Numbered from the stretch's first letter, positions 45,509 to 54,831 are shown. The stretch is DNA of 64,000 nt from Gammaproteobacteria bacterium UBA5078 (GCA_002416505.1 DIAM01000001.1:1-64000); one strand, 5' to 3'. A program made the numbers and translations. The notes: a model not told the origin generated them from the letters alone.

Positions 45509-46195
45509 TTATTCCTGATAGTCCATTTGTTCTTTGAGATAAACCGGTAGCGCTAAGGCTGGCTCTACGCCTTCGCCTCGCGCGAAGCGCGTGCTGGCAA
45601 GCACACTTAGGGTCGGCGCATCGCTTACGCATGCCTCGCGGTATGCCTGAATCGCCACGGCCCCTTCCTCGGCCAGTGCATGCAGCGCTAAATCCAGCGC
45701 GTCTCCCACTAGATAGGCATCCTCAGGAGCGGTCAGTGCAGCAAAATCGATCGATTCGATGCCGCCGACATGCTCCCGACCGAGCAACTTTACGTCATCA
45801 CCCTGCGGTCGATACGCGGCACTATAGAGTTCGTTCTCTCTGGCCTGCATGCAGATCAGCAGCTCTTTGTCTTGCGTATAACGCGACGCCTTGAGCGCCA
45901 TCACCGCCATCGAGGACAGACCCAGAACCGGAATCTGTGCGCCGAGAGCTAAACCCTGTGCGACCCCCGCCCCTATACGCAGGCCTGTAAATGAGCCGGG
46001 CCCGCTTACGAATGCAATGGCATCCAGATCCACTAGCTGCATCGCGTTGCGCGCCATTAGCTCTTCAATCATAGGCAATAGCCTGCGCGCGTGTTGGCGC
46101 GGTTCGGTGGTAATCAGGAAATCGATCTTGCCGCCTGTATTGACGGCAACAGAGCAATGGGAATGAGAGGTATCGATGGCGAGAATTTTAGACAT
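45509..46195 (-). CDS. tsaB: tRNA threonylcarbamoyladenosine biosynthesis protein TsaB
   Basis: A 228-residue ASKHA-fold protein (YeaZ) that forms the TsaD-TsaB-TsaE complex for t6A37 synthesis. ILAIDTSHSHCSVAV at the N-terminus, HARRLLPMIEEL and FVSGPGSFTGLRIG are the family marks. The degenerate nucleotide site is expected; TsaD carries the activity. A strong terminator lies between it and the algP-like gene upstream, so it probably has its own promoter. Confidence 0.97.
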   Translation of the reverse strand: MSKILAIDTSHSHCSVAVNTGGKIDFLITTEPRQHARRLLPMIEELMARNAMQLVDLDAIAFVSGPGSFTGLRIGAGVAQGLALGAQIPVLGLSSMAVMALKASRYTQDKELLICMQARENELYSAAYRPQGDDVKLLGREHVGGIESIDFAALTAPEDAYLVGDALDLALHALAEEGAVAIQAYREACVSDAPTLSVLASTRFARGEGVEPALALPVYLKEQMDYQE

Positions 46196-46220
46196 GCCGG
46201 GATTATACGGAAAGCAAATA

Positions 46221-46259
46221 AAAAATCCCTCAGAGTTTAGAACCCTGAGGGATTTTTTT
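46221..46259 (-). terminator. Strong bidirectional terminator between algP-like gene and tsaB
   Basis: AAAAATCCCTCAG (46221-46233) and CTGAGGGATTTTT form a perfect 13-bp stem with an 11-base loop, flanked by A and T runs on both sides. It is well placed to end the algP-like transcript before tsaB. Confidence 0.88.
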
Positions 46260-46301
46260 CATGCAGCTATTGCGAACAATGGCTGTTAAACGCAAGCCGA
46301 A

Positions 46302-47291
46302 TTAGCTGGCTGCTGGTGCAGGAGCTGCGGCCTTTGCAGGAGCCTTACGCTTAGAGGCAGACTTTTTGGCTGCTTTCTTCGCGGCTGGCTTCTTAGCTGC
46401 TGCTTTCTTAGCGGCCGGCTTCTTGGCTGCCGCTTTCTTTGCTGCTGGCTTCTTAGCCGCCGCTTTCTTGGCCGCTGGCTTCTTAGCCGCTGCTTTCTTG
46501 GCTGCAGGCTTCTTGGCTGCTGCTTTCTTAGCCGCGGGCTTCTTAGCTGCAGGCTTAATCGCCGTTTTAACTTTCTTCACTGCTTTCTTTACAGTTTTAA
46601 CGGCTTTCTTAGCGGCGGCCTTCTCACGTACAGCTAGACGCTTAGCGGCTGCTTTCGCTTTGGCAGCTGCACGACGTGCTGCTACTTTCTCGCGAGCCAA
46701 ACGCTTCTTGGCGGCTGCTTTAGCACGGGCTGCGGCTTTCTGGGCTGCTGCTTTCGCTTTAACGGCTGCTTTCTTAGCCGCTATCTTACGCTTAAGGTCA
46801 TCTTTCTTCTTACGGGCTGCTTCTTTAGCAGAGTCTGCCTTAGCACGCTTCTTCTTCCACTGTTCAGCATATGCTTTAACGGCTTTTGCAAGATCAGCTT
46901 CAGCTTTAGCGGCGATTGCCGCGCGTCGAGCTTCAGCAGCTTTCTGTCTTGCTGCAACCGCAGCTTTTGCTTTCGCAGCAGCTAGTTCAGCTTTCATACT
47001 AGTTTCTGCAGATTTGAGTTTAGCGTTAGTTTGGCGGACTTTAGTTGCCAGCTTTGCTGCAGCAGCTTTCGCGCTTGCAGCTGCTTTCTTGCTAGTAGCA
47101 GTGGCAGATTGCGCAGCTTTTTTCTTCGCTGCCTCGGCTTTGCTTTGAGCAGTAGCGAGTTGCTTATTAGCTGTAGCTGCTTCTTTCTGCAGTTTTGCTA
47201 AAGCTGTCTTTGCTTTCGCAAGAGCAGCATCACCGGTTTTTTTAACCGCCGATTTAGCAGGCGCCTTCTTTGTCGCTTTAACTTTGGCCAT
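46302..47291 (-). CDS. algP: AlgP-like histone H1-type protein (Lys/Ala repeat)
   Basis: A 329-residue, very basic protein made almost only of Lys, Ala, Arg and Pro, with no cysteine. The N-terminal two thirds is an Ala/Lys-rich, helix-prone stretch with Glu/Gln; the C-terminal third is a tandem repeat of KKPAAKKAAA. This is the composition of Pseudomonas AlgP (AlgR3), a histone-H1-like DNA-binding protein implicated in alginate gene expression. DNA condensation is the likely role. Synonymous codons vary between repeats, pointing to selection on the protein. Its own terminator follows, so it is monocistronic. The exact orthology to AlgP is uncertain because low-complexity proteins align easily. 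Confidence 0.85.
   Translation of the reverse strand: MAKVKATKKAPAKSAVKKTGDAALAKAKTALAKLQKEAATANKQLATAQSKAEAAKKKAAQSATATSKKAAASAKAAAAKLATKVRQTNAKLKSAETSMKAELAAAKAKAAVAARQKAAEARRAAIAAKAEADLAKAVKAYAEQWKKKRAKADSAKEAARKKKDDLKRKIAAKKAAVKAKAAAQKAAARAKAAAKKRLAREKVAARRAAAKAKAAAKRLAVREKAAAKKAVKTVKKAVKKVKTAIKPAAKKPAAKKAAAKKPAAKKAAAKKPAAKKAAAKKPAAKKAAAKKPAAKKAAAKKPAAKKAAKKSASKRKAPAKAAAPAPAAS
46381..46555 (-). repeat. 30-bp in-frame tandem repeat in the algP-like gene
   Basis: About 5.8 units of 30 bp begin at 46381, 46411, 46441, 46471, 46501 and 46531. Each encodes a ten-residue KKPAAKKAAA-type unit. Units differ mainly at third codon positions; the last is degenerate. Confidence 0.9.
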
Positions 47292-47606
47292 ACTGTTATC
47301 TCTCCTAAAATGTGGAACAAAACCACGTTAATTTCTTCAACATGAGTGACCCCACGTTTGAGCGGCACCTTAGCACAAAAAATATCGGCTATACAGCAGT
47401 GCAATCTCAAAATAATGAAATAAATCAACATAAATCCGCAAATAATTCACGAAAAAGGCAAGTAGGGGTCAAACAGAGGGAAAGCGGAGAAAATTTGCGA
47501 GGGAATTGCTAGAAAAGAAACGAAAACGCTAGATCACTTTTTACAAAACTCTAACGCTTAATCGAGGGCATTGCATGCAATCACAACGCCCTCCTTTAAA
47601 GCGTTC
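47292..47606. other. Intergenic region between adk and the algP-like gene (315 bases)
   Basis: No supported gene; the short plus-strand frame at 47312-47512 has no family resemblance. The left half is AT-rich and must hold the algP promoter (a weak TTGAGA with a GATATT element 18 bp later is the best candidate on the minus strand). The right end carries the hairpin after adk. Confidence 0.6.
47564..47593 (-). terminator. Hairpin after adk, possible terminator
   Basis: GAGGGCATTG (47564-47573) pairs with CAACGCCCTC (47584-47593), a 10-bp stem with one G-T pair, 13 bases past the adk stop. No T-run follows directly, so efficiency is uncertain. Confidence 0.4.
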
Positions 47607-48260
47607 TTATAACGCCGTCATCAATGATGCGATCTGTTGACGAACGACATCGACATCGTCTTGGCCATTCAAACGTACCACTTTTACGCCATGCCCTTGC
47701 CCTTCTAATTGCTGATAGAAGTTCACTAGCGGCTCGGTCTGTTCGTGATACACCTTCAACCTTTTGCGCACCGTCTCTTCTTGGTCGTCGTCGCGCTGGA
47801 TCAATGGCTCGCCGGTTAGGTCGTCAATACCAGCAACCTTGGGTGGATTATTGATAACGTGATAGATGCGGCCCGAATCGGCGTGTACGCGTCGACCACT
47901 GAGGCGTTTCACGATCTCTTCGTCGGCAACACCGATCTCTACGACTACATCGATAGCGATACCGGCCTCTTCCATTGCCTCGGCCTGTGGAATGGTGCGA
48001 GGAAAACCGTCCAATAAAAATCCCTTGGCGCAGTCCTCTTGTTCAATTCGCTCTTTTACTAAGGCAATGATGATATCGTCAGTGACCAAACCGCCAGTTG
48101 CCATGACCTCTTTTACCAAGGCTCCTAGTGGAGAACCCGCTTTGACTGCGGCGCGTAACATATCTCCAGTCGAAATCTGAGGTATTGCGTACTTTGACGT
48201 TATGAACTGAGCCTGAGTCCCCTTTCCTGCACCCGGCGCCCCTAACAAAATCACTCGCAT
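47607..48260 (-). CDS. adk: Adenylate kinase
   Basis: A 217-residue long-type adenylate kinase (AMP + ATP to 2 ADP). The P-loop GAPGAGKGTQ is at residues 7-16; AMP-site ISTGDMLRAAV, GFLLDGFPRTIPQA and a LID domain of about 35 residues with no zinc cysteines (GRRVHADSGRIYHV) follow. A TAAGGAGC site precedes the ATG. The 220-base gap upstream contains an ATTGTA/TACAAT -10 candidate near 48305. Confidence 0.98.
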   Translation of the reverse strand: MRVILLGAPGAGKGTQAQFITSKYAIPQISTGDMLRAAVKAGSPLGALVKEVMATGGLVTDDIIIALVKERIEQEDCAKGFLLDGFPRTIPQAEAMEEAGIAIDVVVEIGVADEEIVKRLSGRRVHADSGRIYHVINNPPKVAGIDDLTGEPLIQRDDDQEETVRKRLKVYHEQTEPLVNFYQQLEGQGHGVKVVRLNGQDDVDVVRQQIASLMTAL

Positions 48261-48480
48261 ATCTTGCTCCTTAGTGTGCCCAAAACCTGTTTAGGCTAGC
48301 TATCATTGTAGTCTCAAATTCTTATAGTGTTCGCGAATTTCGCTTTGCGCTGCCGCGCTAGCGAGTCGTTCCGGGCCTAGGGCAATGCGCCAGGTCATTT
48401 AGCTTCCTGCGAAGGCAACGACCATACACTAAAGCCCTGCGCGGAAACAAGAACACCGTTTCTATACGTCGTAATATCGC

Positions 48481-49329
48481 CTATTTGACGGAATCGTTTT
48501 CCATAGCTTTGACTTGATTCCAAAGGCCGTCCAGCTGGGCCGCATCTAGCGTCTCTAGGGCTTCTGCGCCGCCTCTGGCGAGGCCCTCTAGCGCACGAAA
48601 GCGGGCTTCGAATTTGCGATTACTCCCCCGCAGTGACGATTCGGGATCGATCTGCAAATGCCTAGCGAGATTGACGCAACTAAACATCAGGTCGCCGAAC
48701 TCCTGCTCTATGCGCTGCTGATCGCCTTGTGGCAGTTCCGCCTCTAACTCCGCCAGCTCTTCTTTTACCTTATCGATCACTCCTCGTACCGCAGGCCAAT
48801 CAAATCCGACCGAGGCCGCTCGTTTTTGCAGCTTCCTGGCGCGATCTAACGCAGGCAGCGACGCAGGGATATCGTCCAAGACACTGAGTGCCGCGCCGGC
48901 GTTCTCGCTTCCCGCTTTTTGCGCGCGCTCTTCGTTCTTTATAAGCTCCCAGCGCTCGGCTACCTGCTCCGCGTTTAGCGCCAGAGCGCTGTTACCGAAA
49001 CTCGCTAGGCTTGCATCGGGAAACACATGGGGGTGGCGACGTAGGAGCTTCTGCGTGATAGAGCCAATCACCTCACTAAACTCGAAACGGCCCTCCTCTT
49101 TGGCGATCTGCGCGTAGAACACCACCTGAAACAAAAGATCGCCCAACTCATCCTGCAATTGTGCGTCGTTTCCGGTTTCCACCGCGTCGATCACCTCATA
49201 GACTTCCTCTAAGGTATAGCCAGTCAGTGTGCGTAGGCTTTGCTTCCTATCCCAGCTACAACCAAACTCGGGATCGCGCAGTTTCTCCATCAGACTCAGT
49301 AGGTCTTCTATTCGATAGTCCTTCGTCAT
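48481..49329 (-). CDS. mazG: Nucleoside triphosphate pyrophosphohydrolase MazG
   Basis: A 282-residue MazG with two tandem MazG domains, hydrolysing NTPs to NMP and PPi. The first domain has the ExxE...ExxD metal motif (LEEVYEVIDAVE and LQDELGDLLFQVVF) and CSWDRKQSLRTL; the second has VKEELAELEAELP and EQEFGDLMFSCVNLARH. The start at 49329 has AGGGGGG before it; a longer frame to 49416 would run into relA. It is directly downstream of relA, a common pairing; in E. coli MazG lowers ppGpp during starvation. Confidence 0.96.
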   Translation of the reverse strand: MTKDYRIEDLLSLMEKLRDPEFGCSWDRKQSLRTLTGYTLEEVYEVIDAVETGNDAQLQDELGDLLFQVVFYAQIAKEEGRFEFSEVIGSITQKLLRRHPHVFPDASLASFGNSALALNAEQVAERWELIKNEERAQKAGSENAGAALSVLDDIPASLPALDRARKLQKRAASVGFDWPAVRGVIDKVKEELAELEAELPQGDQQRIEQEFGDLMFSCVNLARHLQIDPESSLRGSNRKFEARFRALEGLARGGAEALETLDAAQLDGLWNQVKAMENDSVK

Positions 49330-49372
49330 TCTATCCCCCCTGCGCGCATTGCTCCGGAGCAAGCGCGGATCG

Positions 49373-51610
49373 TTACTGCTTGCTGGTCGCGTCGACGCGG
49401 CGCGCTTCGATGACATTGTTCAATCGGCTAATTTTCTCCAAAACTCGTGAGAGTGCGTGGAACGAATCGACCTCTACCTCGAGCTGCATTGAGGCGGTGC
49501 CAGCTTGCTTATCGGACCGAGTATTGACTTGCATCACCTCGATCTTAGCGTCGGCTAAAATAGTGGTGACGTCGCGCAGCAAGCCAGCGCGATCGTACGC
49601 CCGCACGAATAACTCGGCGAGCATGCTGATACGCCGCCCCTCGCTCCACTGTACTTCGATAAAATTCTCATTACTGGACTGCTGATAACGCAGCGCAACG
49701 GGACAATCCGCCTTGTGAATAATGACTTCATTGTGCGCCGTGAGACAGCCAACGATGGCATCGCCTTGTTGCGGAGAACAGCACTGCGCCAGTGCCGTGG
49801 CCAGACGCCCCGCCCCATACACTTTCGCTGCGGCTACCGCCTCGGCATGCAGGCTATTGTTCTCGTGCAGAACAGGCAAGATTTGCGATAATTCTTGAGC
49901 TGCCGCGATTACTTCTTCGGCACCGATAGCACTCACGCCTACCGCCGCGAATAGTGTATCGGCATTCTTACAACCCAAACGTCTAGCCAGCTCCTTGTAG
50001 TTAGGGCTATGCACGGCCAGTCGAGCAAACTCTTCTTCTAAAAGCTCCTTACCGTGGGCAATGTTCTGCTCCTTGCCCTGAGTCTTGAACCACTGGATGA
50101 GCTTTGCCTGCGCGCGAGGGGTGTTCGCGAATCCTAGCGAGGGCTTTAGCCAGTCGCGACTCGGGCTGCTGTGATCATCGGCCAGGACCTCGACACGATC
50201 GCCGGTCTGTAGGCGATAGTTCAAAGGCACCGTCTTGCCATTGACGCGCGCGCCACAGCACTTATTACCAACCTCAGTATGCACGTAATAGGCGAAATCC
50301 AGCGGCGTAGCTCCCTTCATCATATCCACCACATGCCCTTCGGGGGTAAAGACGTAGATACGATCGGGAGTACTCGCATCGCTGCGCAACTGTTCGGCGA
50401 GTCCGCCCACCATGCCCATCTCGTCGTGCCATGCCAATAGCTGACGCAGCCAGGCGATCTTGTCCTCAAAACTATCCTTATAGCTAGGGTCGGCAATGCC
50501 CTCTTTATATCGCCAATGGGCACACACTCCCAGCTCGGCATCCTCATCCATGGCGAAGGTCCGAATCTGAATTTCGAATACCTTGCTGTCGGGGCCAATT
50601 ACCGCAGTATGCAGAGACTGGTAGCCATTCGCCTTAGGCGTCGCGATGTAGTCATCGAATTCATTGGGAATGACGCGCCAAAGATTGTGCACGATACCCA
50701 GGGTGGCATAACAGTCCCGAACCTCTGGCACTAGAATGCGCACGGCACGGATGTCGAAAATCTGCGAGAAATCTAGCTTCTTATTCTGCATCTTGCGCCA
50801 AATGCTATAGATGTTCTTAGCACGACCCGTGACTTCGGCATCGATATTGGCGCGCTCGAGTTGGCGACGTAACTGCTCGATCACCTCTTCGACAAAGCGC
50901 TCACGATCTACGCGGCGCTCATCCAATAGCTTGGCGATGCGCTTATAGTTGTCCTCTTGGAGGTAGCGAAACGATAGATCCTCTAGCTCCCACTTCAACT
51001 GTCCGATACCTAAGCGATGCGCTAGCGGCACATAGATCTCAAAGACCTCGCGGGCAACCCTTAGGCGCTTCTCTTCCGGGGAATTTTTGACGGCACGCAG
51101 GGCACATGTACGCTCGGCCAGCTTGATAAGCGCCACGCGCACATCATCGATAAGGGCCAAGAGCATTTTGCGCACATTCTCAACTTGGTCATCACTCTGC
51201 CCCAGCACGCGCTTGCGGCTAGTGTCCGTCTCATTGATCGCGGCCATGCGCAGGACGCCCTCAACTAGCTTGGCGACACTGGCGCCAAACGTTGCCTCCA
51301 ACTGCGCAAGGCTCAAGCGTGATTCGCGCACACTGCGGTACAGAATTGCGGCGATCACCGCCTCGCTGTCCAAGTGTAATTCCACGAGTATCTCGGCCAT
51401 ATCCAAGCCGGTTATATAGCTGCTACTTTTCTCAAACCACGCATGCTCGGGGGCATCTGTCTTTTGATGCGCTTGCCAGCTGACATCACAGGCCTGTTTA
51501 ATGGCCTCGGTGTTCAGTACCACGCCATTGCTCTGCAGACTCTCGATCCATTGCTCGAATTGGACGCTGCCGTCTGCATTGAATGCGTGTTTCTCTCTGA
51601 TATGAACCAT
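49373..51610 (-). CDS. relA: (p)ppGpp synthetase I RelA
   Basis: A 745-residue RSH protein that makes pppGpp on stalled ribosomes. The HD hydrolase domain is degenerate: the expected HD..ED positions read LYRSVRES, so it is RelA, not SpoT. The synthetase domain is intact (YSIWRKMQNKK, FDIRAVRILV, DYIATPKANGYQSLHT, EIQIRT). TGS (IYVFTPEGHVVDMM), helical and Cys-containing (CCSPQQGDAI) regions and a C-terminal ACT domain follow. It is read in the order cysM-rlmD-relA-mazG as in Pseudomonas. Confidence 0.98.
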   Translation of the reverse strand: MVHIREKHAFNADGSVQFEQWIESLQSNGVVLNTEAIKQACDVSWQAHQKTDAPEHAWFEKSSSYITGLDMAEILVELHLDSEAVIAAILYRSVRESRLSLAQLEATFGASVAKLVEGVLRMAAINETDTSRKRVLGQSDDQVENVRKMLLALIDDVRVALIKLAERTCALRAVKNSPEEKRLRVAREVFEIYVPLAHRLGIGQLKWELEDLSFRYLQEDNYKRIAKLLDERRVDRERFVEEVIEQLRRQLERANIDAEVTGRAKNIYSIWRKMQNKKLDFSQIFDIRAVRILVPEVRDCYATLGIVHNLWRVIPNEFDDYIATPKANGYQSLHTAVIGPDSKVFEIQIRTFAMDEDAELGVCAHWRYKEGIADPSYKDSFEDKIAWLRQLLAWHDEMGMVGGLAEQLRSDASTPDRIYVFTPEGHVVDMMKGATPLDFAYYVHTEVGNKCCGARVNGKTVPLNYRLQTGDRVEVLADDHSSPSRDWLKPSLGFANTPRAQAKLIQWFKTQGKEQNIAHGKELLEEEFARLAVHSPNYKELARRLGCKNADTLFAAVGVSAIGAEEVIAAAQELSQILPVLHENNSLHAEAVAAAKVYGAGRLATALAQCCSPQQGDAIVGCLTAHNEVIIHKADCPVALRYQQSSNENFIEVQWSEGRRISMLAELFVRAYDRAGLLRDVTTILADAKIEVMQVNTRSDKQAGTASMQLEVEVDSFHALSRVLEKISRLNNVIEARRVDATSKQ

Positions 51611-51639
51611 GTTCTAAGCCTGTTGGCGTTGTGTTTGCG

Positions 51640-53013
51640 CTAGCGCAATACGAACTCAGCAATCGATTCCACATGCCCTGTATGGGGAAACATGTCCATC
51701 ACCCCAGCCTGGGTCATGACATAGCCATGCTTGGCCAACTCACCCGCATCGCGAGCCAATGTGGCGGGGTTACAAGAGATATAGATAATTTTTTTGGCTT
51801 TGAACGCCGCCAAGCGAGGAATTATTTCTAGGGCACCCGAACGCGGTGGGTCCAATAGAATCTTGTCATAGACAGGCTGTGCCCAGGTTTTCTCATCGAA
51901 CTCGGTGGTCAGATCGGCAGAGAAGAAGCTTGCGTTCTCTATGCCGTTGGCGCGCGCATTCTCGAACCCCCGTTGCACCATCTCATCACTGCCTTCTACA
52001 CCGACAACGCGCTTACACCGAGTCGCGATGGGCAGAGTAAAATTGCCAAGTCCGCAAAAAAGATCCAATACAGTCTCATGCGCTTGCGGGTCGAGCAGCT
52101 CCAATGCGAAGGCAATCATCTTGCGATTCAGCTCACCATTGACCTGTGTGAAGTCGACGGGGTGAAAGGCCATGCGCAGCTTAAAATCCGGCAAGTAATA
52201 ATAGAGGCGCTCTTCGTCATCGGCAGGCCACACCTTGTGAATGGAGTCTGCTCCCTTGGGCTGCAGATACAGATGCAGGCCGTGTTGTTGAGCGAAACCG
52301 AGCAAGGCTGCCGCATCGTGCTCACTCAATGCCTCTAAATGGCGCACCACGAGTGCCACCTGGTCGGCGACGTGCTCTCCGGCCGCGTTAGCCTGCGCAT
52401 TCTCCCCAACCGCTACTTCGATCTGCGGCAACGCCATGCGGCCATCGAAAGTCACGATCAATTCACGCAGCGGCATTATCAATGCCGAAACCGCCGGGTT
52501 TAACACCGCACAACAGCCCATCTCGGCAATGAAGGAGCTATTCTTCTCGCGGAAGCCGATCACCATGGCCTCTTTCTTACTAACGTAACGCGCCCCTAGT
52601 CGAGCCTTGCGACGATAGCCCTCGGTCTGGCTAAGCATCGGGGCAATGGTGTCGAACTTGTTCAGCCCCCCTATATGAGCTAGATGATCGTGCAATACCT
52701 TCTCCTTGAGTGCGATTTGCACCTCGGAGGCGATGTGTTGCATCGCACAGCCACCGCAAACATCGGCGTGCACGCAGGGTGGAGTCACGCGATCGGGTGA
52801 GGCCTCGAGCACTTCCAGCGTAATCAATTCGTCAAATTGCTTACGCTGCCCTGTGTACTGCGCGACAACGCGCTCGCCGTCGATGGCGCCCTGTACGAAG
52901 GCGATCTTTCCCGCAATATTGCCCACTCCGCGCCCATCATGACTGAGACGCTGAATGTCGATTTCGATGGACTCTGTGGGTAATTTTTGGCGTCTGCGCT
53001 TATTGTGTCTCAT
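51640..53013 (-). CDS. rlmD: 23S rRNA (uracil1939-C5)-methyltransferase RlmD
   Basis: A 457-residue Fe-S methyltransferase (RumA). An N-terminal TRAM domain (IEIDIQRLSHDGRGVGNI) precedes the [4Fe-4S] cysteines at 80, 86 and 89 (CVHADVCGGC) and a later Cys. The SAM motif is VLDLFCGLGNFTLPIA, then LLDPPRSGA, and the catalytic Cys is in YISCNPATLARD. The start at 53013 (MRHNKRRR) gives the family N-terminus but has no strong ribosome-binding site; an in-frame start at 53130 would overlap cysM. Confidence 0.97.
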   Translation of the reverse strand: MRHNKRRRQKLPTESIEIDIQRLSHDGRGVGNIAGKIAFVQGAIDGERVVAQYTGQRKQFDELITLEVLEASPDRVTPPCVHADVCGGCAMQHIASEVQIALKEKVLHDHLAHIGGLNKFDTIAPMLSQTEGYRRKARLGARYVSKKEAMVIGFREKNSSFIAEMGCCAVLNPAVSALIMPLRELIVTFDGRMALPQIEVAVGENAQANAAGEHVADQVALVVRHLEALSEHDAAALLGFAQQHGLHLYLQPKGADSIHKVWPADDEERLYYYLPDFKLRMAFHPVDFTQVNGELNRKMIAFALELLDPQAHETVLDLFCGLGNFTLPIATRCKRVVGVEGSDEMVQRGFENARANGIENASFFSADLTTEFDEKTWAQPVYDKILLDPPRSGALEIIPRLAAFKAKKIIYISCNPATLARDAGELAKHGYVMTQAGVMDMFPHTGHVESIAEFVLR

Positions 53014-53084
53014 AGTGCAATGAATCGTCTTATTTGGATAATTTGAATGGTGACTGCGCGTGGGTAAGCCTAGATCTCTAGCAC

Positions 53085-53978
53085 CTAGACGAATACTCCG
53101 GTAGATAAGTAGCGGTCGCCGCGATCGCAAACGATCGCCACAATCACCGCATTCTCGATACGCTTACTTAGCGCAAGCGCGGCATGCACGGAACCTCCTG
53201 AGGAGACTCCACAAAAAATTCCTTCCTCTTTCGCCAGCGCTCGCATGGTGTTCTCCGCATCGTTCTGCTCGACATCGATGATGAGATCGACACGAGAAGC
53301 ATCGAAAATTTTCGGCAGATACTCTTTAGGCCAACGTCGGATGCCAGGAATACGCGAACCCTCCTGCGGTTGCAGCCCTACGATTTGAATGGCGGGATTC
53401 TGCTCTTTGAGATAACGCGACACACCCATGATCGTCCCGGTAGTGCCCATCGAGCTCACAAAATGGGTGACGGTGCCTTGTGTATCACGCCAAATCTCGG
53501 GGCCGGTATGTAAATAGTGCGCACTGGGGTTATCTTGATTAGAGAACTGGTCCAACACCTTGCCCTTGCCCTCTTTGGACATCCGTTCGGCAAGATCGCG
53601 TGCGCCTTCCATGCCTTGGGACTCCGTCACTAGAATCAACTGCGCGCCATAGGCACTCATCGAGGCGCGACGCTCCGCGGACATATTCTCGGGCATGATC
53701 AGGATCAAACGATAGCCCTTCACCGCGCAGACCATCGCCAGCGCGATACCGGTATTGCCGCTGGTAGCCTCTATCAGCGTGTCGCCTGGGGTGATATCGC
53801 CGCGCTGCTCGGCCTGAAGGATCATATTGTAGGCAGGACGGTCTTTCACAGACCCCGCAGGGTTATTACCTTCGAGTTTGACCAGGACGATATTGCTCGT
53901 CTGTCCAGGCAGCCGCGCCAGGCGCACCAACGGCGTGTTGCCTATCTGGTCTTCAAGCAAAGGAAATGAGATGGACAT
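53085..53978 (-). CDS. cysM: Cysteine synthase B
   Basis: A 297-residue PLP enzyme making cysteine from O-acetylserine and sulfide or thiosulfate. The PLP Lys is in NPAGSVKDRPAYNM, with EATSGNTGIALAM, the substrate loop and SSMGTTGTIMG. LQPQEGSRIPGIRRWP and the GVSSGG motif favour CysM over CysK. The ATG at 53978 has AGGA before it; upstream starts up to 54062 would overlap recO's end. Confidence 0.97.
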   Translation of the reverse strand: MSISFPLLEDQIGNTPLVRLARLPGQTSNIVLVKLEGNNPAGSVKDRPAYNMILQAEQRGDITPGDTLIEATSGNTGIALAMVCAVKGYRLILIMPENMSAERRASMSAYGAQLILVTESQGMEGARDLAERMSKEGKGKVLDQFSNQDNPSAHYLHTGPEIWRDTQGTVTHFVSSMGTTGTIMGVSRYLKEQNPAIQIVGLQPQEGSRIPGIRRWPKEYLPKIFDASRVDLIIDVEQNDAENTMRALAKEEGIFCGVSSGGSVHAALALSKRIENAVIVAIVCDRGDRYLSTGVFV

Positions 53979-54058
53979 CGCGTAATCCTGCGTTAAAAAG
54001 TTGCGCGATTTTACCCTGTATTGAGCGGCGCGCAAAGCGATGGGGGGAATAGCCTGCC

Positions 54059-54790
54059 TCAATCGGATGTAGCGGCCCGTGCGAACAACTCACGACTCGC
54101 TAGGGGCTTATCGCCCAGATGCACCTGTAGCGCTATTCTGGTAAGGCGCCGAGCGGCCTGACTATGGGTTTTACTCGCCATTTCCTCGTCGCGCAGAGCG
54201 AGCAATTCGGCGCCGCTAAATACCGCAGCATTACTACGGCTGCCCGGGGCTAAGCTCAGGAGCTTTTCAAAACCAATGTCGGGATGAAAAAGATAGTGTC
54301 CCTGCTCCGTGATCGGCTCGCCGCTAAAGCAGTCACACTCTAGATTGATGCCATAGCCGAGTGAATCGAGCAGGCTCAGTTCGAATTTACGCAGAATGCT
54401 GTGCAGGTCGCGCTCTCCTGACAGGGCCACGATGGCCTCCTGATAGCTGCGATAGAGTTCGGGGATGCTTTCCTGGAACATCACTAGGCGTACCAGCAGT
54501 TCGTTGATATACAGGCCGCTGAACAGACGAGGGCCCTGTAGATGCAAGGCATTGACGCTGCCCTCTATCGAGTTCAGGCTCTTTAGATCGGTCTTGCCAC
54601 TTAGTGACACTAGCACTGGCTGGAAAGGCTGGAGAAAGGCTCGCGTGCGCGATCCTGCACGTCTGGCGCCCTTCGCTACGGCGCGCACGCGACCATAGTC
54701 GACGCAGAATAAATCCACGAGTAGGCTCGTGTTTTGAAACGCCTGTGTATGCAACACATACGCGGGCTGCAAATCGACTTTGCTGCGCAT
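54059..54790 (-). CDS. recO: DNA repair protein RecO
   Basis: A 243-residue recombination mediator loading RecA with RecR. The N-terminal OB-fold reads PAYVLHTQAFQNTSLLVDLF and VAKGARRAGSR; the helical C-terminal domain includes LYINELLVRL, SLLDSLGYGINLECD and a partial zinc-site (ECDCFSGE). ATG at 54790 is preferred over a GTG at 54799 because GGGAG is spaced correctly only for it. It is the last gene of the rnc-era-recO set; pdxJ, usual in E. coli and Pseudomonas, does not follow. Confidence 0.96.
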   Translation of the reverse strand: MRSKVDLQPAYVLHTQAFQNTSLLVDLFCVDYGRVRAVAKGARRAGSRTRAFLQPFQPVLVSLSGKTDLKSLNSIEGSVNALHLQGPRLFSGLYINELLVRLVMFQESIPELYRSYQEAIVALSGERDLHSILRKFELSLLDSLGYGINLECDCFSGEPITEQGHYLFHPDIGFEKLLSLAPGSRSNAAVFSGAELLALRDEEMASKTHSQAARRLTRIALQVHLGDKPLASRELFARAATSD

Positions 54791-54831
54791 GCTGTTCACT
54801 CCCGAATGTGCTTACATCGAAGGGTTAACGC

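Noticed and set aside
46381..46555. Regular 30-bp repeats considered as a CRISPR array
   Set aside because: The repeats are contiguous with no spacers, in frame and vary at synonymous positions, so they are coding.
46366..47148. Hydrophobic Ala/Phe/Leu repeat frame on the plus strand, 260 codons
   Set aside because: It is the mirror of the Lys/Ala codons of the algP-like gene; composition follows mechanically from the opposite strand.
47312..47512. 66-codon plus-strand frame upstream of the algP-like gene
   Set aside because: No ribosome-binding site, no family resemblance and it covers the algP promoter region.
48300..48480. tRNA or small RNA in the adk-mazG gap
   Set aside because: No cloverleaf, no terminator-like end and no strong hairpin set; only a weak promoter candidate for adk.
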